Assembly: GCA_028290325.1 (NCBI GenBank)
Contig: JAQGJY010000453.1
Coordinates: 1 to 17,715, forward strand
Length of the DNA stretch: 17,715 nt
Direction: 5' to 3'
DNA from: Tardiphaga sp.
Lineage (GTDB): Bacteria > Pseudomonadota > Alphaproteobacteria > Rhizobiales > Xanthobacteraceae
In this document: in pieces, positions 7,676 through 13,707 of the stretch
How the letters are laid out: the number at the start of each line of letters is the position of its first letter
Position numbering within the stretch: the first letter of the stretch is position 1
Notes under the pieces: generated by a model
What the model saw: the letters and a program-made list of their open reading frames with translations, nothing else
What the model was told of the DNA's origin: nothing
The model's database searches: none
Translations under genes and position numbers: made by a program

Positions 7676-8131
7676 TCAGGCGAGAGCCCGCGCCCCGATT
7701 TTGGCGGCAAGGCCGGTGATGGCCAGTCGGTAGCCGTCGATGCCGAAGCCGCACAGGCTGGCAAAGGCGGCGCGCGCGATGAACGAGTGATGGCGGAAGT
7801 CCTCGCGCGCATAGACGTTGCTGACGTGAACCTCCACGGCCGGCAATTGCACGGCGACCAGCGCGTCATGCAGCGCGATCGATGTGTGCGAGTAGCCGCC
7901 GGCGTTGATGACCAGACCGGCCGCGCTTTTCGCTCGCGCCTCGTGGATGAAATCGATCAGTTCGCCCTCGCGGTTCGACTGCCGGCAATCGACCTCCAGG
8001 CCGAACCGAGCGGCGGTATCGTGACACAGCGCCTCGACGTCCGCCAAGGTCGCCGATCCGTAGATCGCGGGCTCGCGGGTTCCGAGCAGATTGAGGTTCG
8101 GTCCGTTCAGGACGTAAATTATCTTTGCCAT
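7676..8131 (-). CDS. aroQ: Type II 3-dehydroquinate dehydratase
   Basis: Third step of the shikimate pathway: 3-dehydroquinate to 3-dehydroshikimate, cytoplasmic and dodecameric in the family. The 151-residue length is typical. Conserved blocks are IYVLNGPNLNLLGTREP near the N-terminus (Asn and Arg substrate contacts), the lid Tyr in IYG at about residue 24, RQSNREGELIDFIHEA, INAGGYSHTSIALHDAL (Asn and His contacts) and EVHVSNVYAREDFRHHSF, with the catalytic His region near its end. The start is ATG 8129-8131 (MAKIIYVLNG); upstream in-frame Met codons would add residues not found in the family. It is the first gene of the proposed aroQ-accB-accC operon, and a candidate promoter with TATAAA lies about 45 bases upstream of the start. 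Confidence 0.97.
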   Translation of the reverse strand: MAKIIYVLNGPNLNLLGTREPAIYGSATLADVEALCHDTAARFGLEVDCRQSNREGELIDFIHEARAKSAAGLVINAGGYSHTSIALHDALVAVQLPAVEVHVSNVYAREDFRHHSFIARAAFASLCGFGIDGYRLAITGLAAKIGARALA

Positions 8132-8174
8132 CCAACATCCCGGCATCGCCCGTCCTTCGGGCTGGTCTGGCGCG

Positions 8175-8203
8175 TTTATAGGTAGAGTCGAGACCAAGGG
8201 AAA
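8175..8203 (-). promoter_or_regulatory. Candidate sigma-70 promoter for aroQ-accBC
   Basis: On the minus strand, TTTCCC (8203-8198) and TATAAA (8180-8175) are separated by 17 bases. The -10 is a 5/6 match to consensus; the -35 is poor. Transcription would start near 8168, leaving a leader of about 37 bases that contains a small hairpin (GCCCG/CGGGC, 8148-8162) just before the aroQ start. Position fits the first gene of the operon. Evidence is motif match only. Confidence 0.4.
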
Positions 8204-8268
8204 GCCTTGGGCCTCAGCCGAGAGCCGCCTTGGCCGCCCCGGGACAGGTTTGTACCGGAACCAGGCGG

Positions 8269-9180
8269 TCAGACCCAGCGCTTGTCCGCCGTGAAATCGA
8301 CCGTCAGCCAATAACCGGGACTGAGTCCGCCCATCGCCTGCGCGATCTCGCGCCGGATGGCGTCAAGGTCGCCGAAGCTTGTGCTGGTCTGGTCGGAAGG
8401 CGCGACCAACCCGATTTCGATGAATTGCTGACGACCCGAGCGCATCACATGCGAGCTGAAGTCGCTGAAGCCATGCGCCTCCGCCACCGATTGAGCGATC
8501 TCGCGGACGTCGCGGTCGAGATCACTGGGCGCGATTTGCAGGATATCTTGTCCAGCGCGCCAGATCGTGGCGAGCGGGAAGGGCAGCAGGACCGCTGCCA
8601 CCACAATGAGGATCAGCGGATCGACGAGCGGTGCGTAAGCGGCGAATCGACCGACCGCGATCGTGCTGCCGAGCGCGAAGCTGACGCACAAAGCGAGGCT
8701 CAGGATTCCGCCCATCAGCCAGGCGCGGGCGTCGAGGTTGAGCAATTGCGATGCGCGGGCGCCGGCGGACCAGCGGATATAGCCGAACATCGCCAGCGAG
8801 ATGAGGCCCGCCACGGCGGCGAAGATCGCGCCGGGTCCGAATTCGATCGCGCGGCCGCCGCTCAGCAGGCCATTGAGACCATCGATGAAAGCGTAAGCGC
8901 AAGCGAATGTCAGGACCGTTCCGTTGACCAGCGCCAGAATCGGTTCGAGGTGCCAATAGCCATATTGGAAGCGGTCGTCATCGCCTTTGGCGATCAGCCG
9001 CACCGTCAGCAGAGCGACGAGGGTCATCGCGGCATCGATCAGCGTGTAGAAACCGTCGAAGGCGATCGATTTCGAGCCGATGAAAAGTCCGAATGAGATG
9101 CTCGCGATTGAAACAACAATCGTCACGACAATGGAGGTCTTGAGGAGGCGCTGCTCCTTCAAAGTGTCTTGGGTCAACAT
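8269..9180 (-). CDS. Divergent cation diffusion facilitator (CDF) homologue
   Basis: Integral membrane protein of 303 residues with about six hydrophobic segments and a cytoplasmic C-terminal ferredoxin-like region (about 215-303), the CDF layout. Family-like stretches are SIAFDGFYTLIDAAMTLVALL at 38-58 and FQYGYWHLEPILALVNG at 71-87. The transport site is unusual: where canonical members have (H/D)xxxD in TM2 and HxxxD in TM5, this protein shows Y45xxxD49 and, aligned by eye, A153xxxG157. It may carry another cation or proton, or act without classical Zn transport. The start is ATG 9178-9180 (MLTQDTLKEQ); a longer frame opens with TTG and has no membrane or family signal. No clear ribosome binding site is visible, but a palindrome sits 12-24 bases upstream. 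Transcribed toward aroQ, with an 89-base gap to the aroQ-proximal sequences at the other end. Confidence 0.82.
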   Translation of the reverse strand: MLTQDTLKEQRLLKTSIVVTIVVSIASISFGLFIGSKSIAFDGFYTLIDAAMTLVALLTVRLIAKGDDDRFQYGYWHLEPILALVNGTVLTFACAYAFIDGLNGLLSGGRAIEFGPGAIFAAVAGLISLAMFGYIRWSAGARASQLLNLDARAWLMGGILSLALCVSFALGSTIAVGRFAAYAPLVDPLILIVVAAVLLPFPLATIWRAGQDILQIAPSDLDRDVREIAQSVAEAHGFSDFSSHVMRSGRQQFIEIGLVAPSDQTSTSFGDLDAIRREIAQAMGGLSPGYWLTVDFTADKRWV

Positions 9181-9191
9181 AACAACGAGAA

Positions 9192-9204
9192 GCGGACGGT
9201 CCGC
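9192..9204. promoter_or_regulatory. Perfect palindrome upstream of the CDF gene, candidate operator
   Basis: GCGGAC at 9192-9197 and GTCCGC at 9199-9204 are perfect inverted repeats around one central base, 12 bases upstream of the CDF start codon. It could be an operator for a repressor or a short 5-base-pair hairpin covering the ribosome binding site. A 12-base symmetric site arises by chance in GC-rich DNA often enough that this is only a candidate. Confidence 0.25.
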
Positions 9205-9329
9205 GACATCCTTTTGATCTGATTGGGCTGCGCGCACATCGTTGCCGGCCTCGGGCCGCGCGCGGGTCAATTCAAACCTACTCCGCAATTGCGTCGGTTT
9301 TATTTCGTCGCGGAGTCATCAGGGAGACG

Positions 9330-9358
9330 AAAAAACCGGCCGCGCGGCAGCCGGTTTT
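9330..9358 (-). terminator. Intrinsic terminator of the dsbA-family gene
   Basis: Read on the minus strand, AAAACCGGC and GCCGGTTTT form a perfect 9-base-pair stem (plus coordinates 9350-9358 and 9332-9340) with a 9-base loop, followed by a run of Ts (9335-9330). It begins 31 bases after the dsbA-family stop codon, exactly where its terminator should be, and separates that gene from the CDF gene. Confidence 0.9.
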
Positions 9359-9388
9359 CTCAGTCGTCATAGCGAAAGACGCGCGCGA

Positions 9389-10156
9389 TCAACAGGTTGC
9401 CTTGCCGCATCGCGCGACGCCGACCGCTTCCTTGAGTTTCTCGATTCCGACCGCGCCGACCACGACCTGCTTGCCGATCACATAGCTCGGCGTGCCGTTC
9501 ATGCCCATCGCCTCGGCGAGCTTGAAGTTCTCTTCCAGCGTCGCGCGGACTTCCGGCGAGGCCATGTCCTTTTCCAGTTTCGCCATGTCGAGGCCGACTT
9601 CCTTGGCGACGGCCATCGCGCGTGCCTTGTCGGCCTGACCGCGACCGCCGAGCAGCTTCTGATGGAAGTCGAGATATTTCTTACCCGATGGATCCTGCAT
9701 CTTCACGGCGGTCGCGACTTGCGCCGCTTCGACCGAGCCCGGTCCGAGCACCGGGAAATCCTTCAAGACGACCTTGAGTTTGGAATCTGACTTCATCAGG
9801 TCCAGCATGTCGGTCATCGCGCGTTTGCAGTAACCGCAATTGTAATCGAAGAACTCGACGAAGGTGACGTCGCCGTCCTTGTTGCCGAGCATGACGCCGC
9901 GCGGCGAATTGAAGATCAGCGAGGCGTTCTGCTCGACGGCGGCCTTGTGCTTTTCCGTCTCGGCGGCGGCCTGACGCTTGGTCAGCTCAGCCGATACCTC
10001 TTCGAGAATTTCGGGATTGGTCAGCAAGTAGTTTTTGATAATGGACTGAATCTCGCCACGCTGGGCATCGTTGAAGGTTTGCGCCGAAGCCGCGATCGGT
10101 GCGCCGGCGAGGGCCAACGCGATCAGCGCCGGGGCAAGGAAACGAAACGACGGCAT
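9389..10156 (-). CDS. Secreted DsbA-family thiol:disulfide oxidoreductase
   Basis: Periplasmic thioredoxin-fold protein of 255 residues. A signal peptide (FRFLAPALIALALAGAPIAASA, cut near residue 25-26) precedes an N-terminal helical region at about 27-80, probably for dimerisation as in BdbD/ScsC-like proteins. The thioredoxin-DsbA domain has active-site C107-GYC-C110 within EFFDYNCGYCKRAM and the cis-Pro loop GTPSYVIG at 221-228. The KDFPVLGPGSVEAA block at 132-145 is typical of the Com1/DSBA family. A second cysteine pair, C250 and C255, closes the protein (RCGKATC). Start ATG 10154-10156 is fixed by a good Shine-Dalgarno sequence and the signal peptide. It probably introduces or isomerises disulfides in exported proteins; DsbB or another partner is not in the window. 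Monocistronic with its own terminator. Confidence 0.92.
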   Translation of the reverse strand: MPSFRFLAPALIALALAGAPIAASAQTFNDAQRGEIQSIIKNYLLTNPEILEEVSAELTKRQAAAETEKHKAAVEQNASLIFNSPRGVMLGNKDGDVTFVEFFDYNCGYCKRAMTDMLDLMKSDSKLKVVLKDFPVLGPGSVEAAQVATAVKMQDPSGKKYLDFHQKLLGGRGQADKARAMAVAKEVGLDMAKLEKDMASPEVRATLEENFKLAEAMGMNGTPSYVIGKQVVVGAVGIEKLKEAVGVARCGKATC

Positions 10157-10161
10157 GGAAA

Positions 10162-10168
10162 CTTCCTT
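10162..10168 (-). promoter_or_regulatory. Ribosome binding site deciding the dsbA-family start
   Basis: AAGGAAG on the minus strand lies five bases upstream of ATG 10154-10156. This supports that start over the ATG 21 codons upstream and places the signal peptide directly at the N-terminus. Confidence 0.8.
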
Positions 10169-10273
10169 TGGGATGAGGGCAAATCGGAGTGCGCGCGCGA
10201 CCTTATTCATAGCCGGCATAACATTTTACGAGCTCGAATGGGGTGTTGCGGCCTGATTACGTGGAATTTGTGG

Positions 10274-10582
10274 TCACGATCGCGTTGAAGCAACCCGCTT
10301 CCGGGCGGTGTGACGCACGCCGTGGATGACGATCTGAGTGGCTTCGGTACGATAGAAAATGACGTAAGGGTACGGAAACACTGCGATCCGCCGCAACTGC
10401 CTTGTGTTCGTCAATCGCCCGGCCGATGGGTATCGTGACAGCAGATCGACGGTATCTTGAAGTCGTTTGCGGACCCGTCTTGAACCTTGCGGAGATGCCA
10501 GGTCGAGATACGAAAGGATAGCATCGAGTTCTGTCGCGGCGCGGTTCGTATAAACGAGATTCAAAGACCGTGCTTTGCCCAT
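10274..10582 (-). CDS. RelE/ParE-superfamily toxin
   Basis: Small basic protein of 102 residues with the ParE fold signature: VYTNRAATELDAILSYL near the N-terminus, SRRVRKRLQDTVDLLSRYPSAGRL in the middle, and RRIAVFPYPYVIFYRTE followed by VIHGVRHTARKR at the end. ParE members poison DNA gyrase, while RelE relatives cleave mRNA on the ribosome; the sequence does not settle which applies, though the YPSAGR and R(R/Q)...YPYVIFY pattern looks ParE-like. The start ATG 10580-10582 lies inside the antitoxin gene (22-base overlap), so expression is antitoxin-first and probably coupled. Base composition here looks less GC-rich than the neighbouring genes, compatible with acquisition. Confidence 0.9.
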   Translation of the reverse strand: MGKARSLNLVYTNRAATELDAILSYLDLASPQGSRRVRKRLQDTVDLLSRYPSAGRLTNTRQLRRIAVFPYPYVIFYRTEATQIVIHGVRHTARKRVASTRS

Positions 10583-10788
10583 ATGGCACGGATCCGCTCA
10601 TCCGTTGCGAACTCACCTCGATCGGCCTCTTGCAATGAGGCATCAAACGAAGCTGCTTCGGCAGCATCGAGCGTGACGGCGGGTTGGTCGGTGCCGGACA
10701 ACTGCAGCAGCATGCGCGCGACCTCGTCCTGCATGTCGTCGGGCAGGTCGCGAAGCGACTCGAAGGCCTGTTGCAGCAAAACCGTCAT
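10561..10788 (-). CDS. Antitoxin of the ParE-type module
   Basis: An acidic 75-residue protein directly upstream of and overlapping the toxin gene, as expected for a type II toxin-antitoxin pair. The N-terminal part (LLQQAFESLRDLPDDMQDEVARMLLQLSG) is amphipathic and helical; the C-terminal part (DRGEFATDERIRAIWAKHGL) would wrap the toxin. I see no RHH, HTH or Phd motif, so autoregulation by DNA binding is uncertain. The start ATG 10786-10788 is preceded by GAGGG. The role is inferred from position and resemblance to small antitoxins seen beside ParE in rhizobia. Confidence 0.8.
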   Translation of the reverse strand: MTVLLQQAFESLRDLPDDMQDEVARMLLQLSGTDQPAVTLDAAEAASFDASLQEADRGEFATDERIRAIWAKHGL

Positions 10789-10794
10789 GCCCTC

Positions 10795-10822
10795 AAAATA
10801 TCAGGTTTCGAGCTTTGCGCAA
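10795..10822 (-). promoter_or_regulatory. Candidate promoter of the toxin-antitoxin pair
   Basis: Minus-strand TTGCGC (10822-10817) and TATTTT (10800-10795) are 16 bases apart, within the 48-base gap between the M48 gene stop and the antitoxin start. The -10 ends only six bases before the antitoxin ATG, so a transcript from it would be nearly leaderless; alternatively the pair reads through from the peptidase gene. Weak motif evidence. Confidence 0.3.
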
Positions 10823-10836
10823 TCGATAGCCTGCGA

Positions 10837-12249
10837 TCAGTCCTTGCCCGGTTGCTTGGCACTGACGATGTCGTCGGCCTTGACCCAGCCCGGTGTTCCG
10901 ATCGCGAAGCGGGTTTTGGCGCGGCTGGCAAGATCGCGCGCGGTCTTGTTGTCGCCGCGCAGATAAGCCGCCTGCGCGGAGGCCAGATCAGCCTGTGCGA
11001 GGTCGCCTTTGCGACCATAGGCCATCGCCAGTTGCGTATAGCCGAGCGGCGCTTCGGTTTCGCGCGCGACCGCGCTGCGCAGGATGGCGATCGCCTCGTC
11101 CGTCGTCGCCTTGTTGTCGGACGCCACGAGCGCTTGGCCAAGCAACATCTCGATGAGCGGCGCGTTGTTCGCCAGTTGCACCGCCTTGCGCAGCGGCGCG
11201 ACCGCGTCCGCCGGGCGGCCGCGTTCCAGAAAGGCCTGCCCCTTCAGTTCGTAGAAATAAGGATTCGCCGGTTGGGTCTGAATCAGCGCGTCGATCAGCG
11301 CCACCGCGTTGCGCAGATCGCCATGCAGATAGGCGGAAATCGCGCGCGCATAGCGGGCGGGCAAGGTGTCGATATGGGACGGATAGCGCCGCGCCACCGT
11401 ATCCGGCCGCTCCATGAAGCCGGCGGTCTTGGCGCGCATCATGTCGTGACGCAGTTGCAGCGCCGCGTCGTCCTTCTTGTCCCAATAGGGGCTGGCCTTG
11501 GCGAAGACTTCCAGCGCCGCGACGCGCTCGGACGGCATCGGATGCGACATCTGATAGGGATCCGAACCGGCTGCCGCGAACAGGCTGTCGCTGCTGAACC
11601 GCTTGAATGTCTCGTACATGCCTTTCGGCGATTGCTGGGTGGCGGTGAGAAATTTGACGCCGGCGCGGTCGGCGTTCTCTTCCTGCTGCCGCTGATAGGA
11701 CAACAGATTGCGCCGGATCATTTCCTGCGGTCCCATGACGGCGGCCATGCCGGCATTGCCGAGGCCGGTGTTGCTGTTGCCGCCGCGTGAGCCGGCCACC
11801 ACCGCGCCGGCGCCGAGCAGCATGGCGATGATCATCTGGGTCTGAGCCTGCGCGAGTTGCTCGCGGATTTTCGACAGATGGCCGCCGGCGAGATGTCCGG
11901 TCTCGTGGGCGAGCACGCCGATCAGCTGGTTCGGCGTTTCGGATTTCGTCAGCGCACCGTAATTGACGAAGATGCGCCGGCCATCGGCGACGAAGGCGTT
12001 GAACGAGCTGTCGTTGATGATGACGATCTGGATGTTCTGTTTCTCGAGACCGGCCGCGCGCAGGATCGGCCGCGTGTAATCGCGCAACAGCTGCTCGATC
12101 TCGGTGTCGCGCAGCAGGCGAGGGCCCTTGTTCTCCTGCGCTTGCGCGAAGGACGGCAGGGCGACAACCGCCGCCATGACGAGCGCCGCGCATCGCCTGA
12201 GCGTTGCCCGACATGCCAATCCGCCAAACAGTCGTCGGTCTTTCATCAT
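10837..12249 (-). CDS. BepA-like M48 metalloprotease with TPR repeats
   Basis: Periplasmic zinc protease of 470 residues. A signal peptide spans about 1-38 (basic start, hydrophobic AALVMAAVVALPSFAQA). The M48 domain has the zinc motif HETGH at 115-119 and a third ligand, probably E190, in EENADRAG. The SHPMPSERVAAL block at 235-246 is typical of BepA/YfgC and Loi-type proteases. Residues from about 295 to 450 form TPR-like helical repeats (for example AISAYLHGDLRNAVALIDALI and YELKGQAFLERGRPADAVAPL). In E. coli, BepA degrades or chaperones stalled LptD and BAM substrates; an envelope quality-control role is inferred here. The start is the first of two adjacent ATGs (12247-12249); a longer upstream frame would run into the aminotransferase gene and lacks a signal peptide. 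It diverges from the aminotransferase, and the 106-base gap shows no convincing promoter. Confidence 0.93.
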   Translation of the reverse strand: MMKDRRLFGGLACRATLRRCAALVMAAVVALPSFAQAQENKGPRLLRDTEIEQLLRDYTRPILRAAGLEKQNIQIVIINDSSFNAFVADGRRIFVNYGALTKSETPNQLIGVLAHETGHLAGGHLSKIREQLAQAQTQMIIAMLLGAGAVVAGSRGGNSNTGLGNAGMAAVMGPQEMIRRNLLSYQRQQEENADRAGVKFLTATQQSPKGMYETFKRFSSDSLFAAAGSDPYQMSHPMPSERVAALEVFAKASPYWDKKDDAALQLRHDMMRAKTAGFMERPDTVARRYPSHIDTLPARYARAISAYLHGDLRNAVALIDALIQTQPANPYFYELKGQAFLERGRPADAVAPLRKAVQLANNAPLIEMLLGQALVASDNKATTDEAIAILRSAVARETEAPLGYTQLAMAYGRKGDLAQADLASAQAAYLRGDNKTARDLASRAKTRFAIGTPGWVKADDIVSAKQPGKD

Positions 12250-12355
12250 GGGCCGTGGTTGGGATACGATGGGGACGAATAATCTCTGGAATACGGCGGC
12301 AGCGCGGCGCGGTCTGCGTCGCGCGATTGCCGGCGCAGGCGGATCACAGTCTATC

Positions 12356-13555
12356 ATGAACGACACGAATTCGATCAGGCGCGCGCGCGGTCTGCTGACG
12401 CCGTCCGCGCGCTCCGAGGTGCCGCCATTCATGGTGATGGACGTGATGGCGGAAGCCGCGCGGATCGAGGCGGCCGGCGGCCATGTGATTCACATGGAAG
12501 TCGGCCAGCCCGCGGCCTCGGCGCCGGCCACGGCGCTCGCGGCGGCGCAGGCGGCGCTCGTCGCTGGCCGCATCGACTACACCTCCGCCCTCGGCATGCC
12601 GTCGCTACGAGCCCGGATCGCGCGGCACTATCGCGAGACCTACGGCTGCCACGTCGATCCCGAGCGGATCATCGTCACGACCGGCTCGTCCGGCGCCTTC
12701 GTATTGGCATTTCTGGCGATGTTCGAGCCGGGCGACCGGGTGGCGATCACCAGCCCCGGCTATCCGCCGTATCGTCACATCCTGACCGCGCTGGGCTGCG
12801 AACCGGTGCTGATCGAGACCCACAGCGAGACCCGTCACGCCTTGACCGGGGAGATGCTGCTCGCCGCGCATCGCAAGACGCCGTTGAAAGGTGTCTTGAT
12901 CGCGAGCCCGGCTAACCCGACCGGCACCATGATGTCACGCGCGGCACTGACCGGCCTGATGACCGCCGCCGACAGCGAAGGCATCCGCTTCATCTCCGAC
13001 GAGATCTATCATGGTCTGGACTATGCGTTCCCGGCCGTTACGGCCGCCGAACTGTCATCGGACGCGCTCGTCATTAATTCGTTCTCGAAATACTTTTGCA
13101 TGACCGGATGGCGGGCCGGCTGGATGGTCGTGCCTGAATCGCTGGTGCGTCCGGTCGAACGCCTGCAACAAAACCTCTCGATCTCCGTGCCGACCCTGTC
13201 GCAGATCGCCGCCGAGGCCGCTTTTGAAAGCCGCGCGGACATGGAGATCATCAAACACGGCTATCAGGACAACCGTCGCATCCTCATGGACGGTTTGCCG
13301 GAGGCTGGCCTTCGCGCGTTCCTGCCGGCCGACGGCGCATTTTATCTGTATGCGGACGTCTCGAAATTCACCTCAAACAGCTACGAGTTCACCAAGCGCA
13401 TGTTGGCGGAAACCCATGTCGCGGCGACGCCGGGCGTGGATTTCGACCCGGTGCGCGGCCATCAATTCGTGCGCTTCTCCTACGCGCGATCGGCTGACGA
13501 CATGCATGAAGCGGTCAAACGCATGGCACAATGGCTGCCGCGACAGCGGCGATGA
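12356..13555 (+). CDS. PLP-dependent class I/II aminotransferase
   Basis: Cytoplasmic fold-type I aminotransferase of 399 residues; probably acts on an aromatic, aspartate-like or neutral amino acid, but specificity cannot be read. Motifs in order: N-terminal substrate strand MEVGQPA at 47-53, cofactor-phosphate turn TTGSSGAF at 108-115, SPGYPPYRH at 133-141, PANPTG at 185-190, SDEIYHGL with D215 and Y218 contacting PLP, Schiff-base lysine K245 in NSFSKYFCMTGWRAGW, and the C-terminal carboxylate-binding Arg in FVRFSYA (R373). The start at ATG 12356 matches where such proteins begin; earlier in-frame codons overlap the divergent protease gene. The dctA-type gene follows on the same strand after 152 bases, so the two are probably separate transcription units. 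Confidence 0.92.
   Translation: MNDTNSIRRARGLLTPSARSEVPPFMVMDVMAEAARIEAAGGHVIHMEVGQPAASAPATALAAAQAALVAGRIDYTSALGMPSLRARIARHYRETYGCHVDPERIIVTTGSSGAFVLAFLAMFEPGDRVAITSPGYPPYRHILTALGCEPVLIETHSETRHALTGEMLLAAHRKTPLKGVLIASPANPTGTMMSRAALTGLMTAADSEGIRFISDEIYHGLDYAFPAVTAAELSSDALVINSFSKYFCMTGWRAGWMVVPESLVRPVERLQQNLSISVPTLSQIAAEAAFESRADMEIIKHGYQDNRRILMDGLPEAGLRAFLPADGAFYLYADVSKFTSNSYEFTKRMLAETHVAATPGVDFDPVRGHQFVRFSYARSADDMHEAVKRMAQWLPRQRR
13524..13539 (+). promoter_or_regulatory. Sigma-54-like -24/-12 site upstream of dctA
   Basis: TGGCAC at 13524-13529, five bases, then CTGC at 13535-13538 reproduces the sigma-54 pattern TGGCAC-N5-TTGC with one mismatch and keeps the invariant GG-N10-GC spacing. It lies in the last codons of the aminotransferase gene, about 170 bases before the dctA-type start. 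In rhizobia dctA is transcribed by sigma-54 with DctB/DctD, which gives the match meaning, but its placement inside a coding region and the lack of dctBD nearby leave it uncertain. Confidence 0.3.
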
Positions 13556-13585
13556 TCGGGGAACATTCTGAAAATCGATGAAAAG

Positions 13586-13603
13586 TCCGATGCCGCGATC
13601 GGA
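13586..13603 (+). terminator. Hairpin after the aminotransferase gene
   Basis: TCCGAT at 13586-13591 and ATCGGA at 13598-13603 form a perfect 6-base-pair stem with a 6-base loop, extendable by three pairs with one bulged A. It lies 31 bases after the aminotransferase stop. No T tract follows, so termination here would be weak or factor-dependent. Confidence 0.3.
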
Positions 13604-13695
13604 ACTTCGACAATTGGATTGACTCGCCGCGCTCATTCGCCTTTGGCTGCGGCGGGATGTCGCGCCCATGAAAGCTCGGACACTCCCGTATGATC

Positions 13696-13701
13696 GAGGA
13701 G
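13696..13701 (+). promoter_or_regulatory. Ribosome binding site deciding the dctA start
   Basis: GAGGAG sits six bases before ATG 13708. This favours ATG 13708 over the in-frame ATG at 13690, which lacks a Shine-Dalgarno sequence and would place this motif inside the coding region. Confidence 0.8.
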
Positions 13702-13707
13702 AGTGCG

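Noticed and set aside
10287..10301. Small hairpin GAAGC/GCTTC at the end of the toxin gene
   Set aside because: Five pairs, inside the coding sequence, and no T run on the minus strand, so not supported as a terminator.
10257..10667. 136-codon minus-strand frame overlapping the toxin and antitoxin genes
   Set aside because: Another frame of the toxin gene; the 102-residue product has a clear ParE-type pattern and this one has none.
13578..13622. Fourteen-codon plus-strand ORF between the aminotransferase gene and dctA
   Set aside because: No Shine-Dalgarno sequence and it overlaps the hairpin; likely chance.
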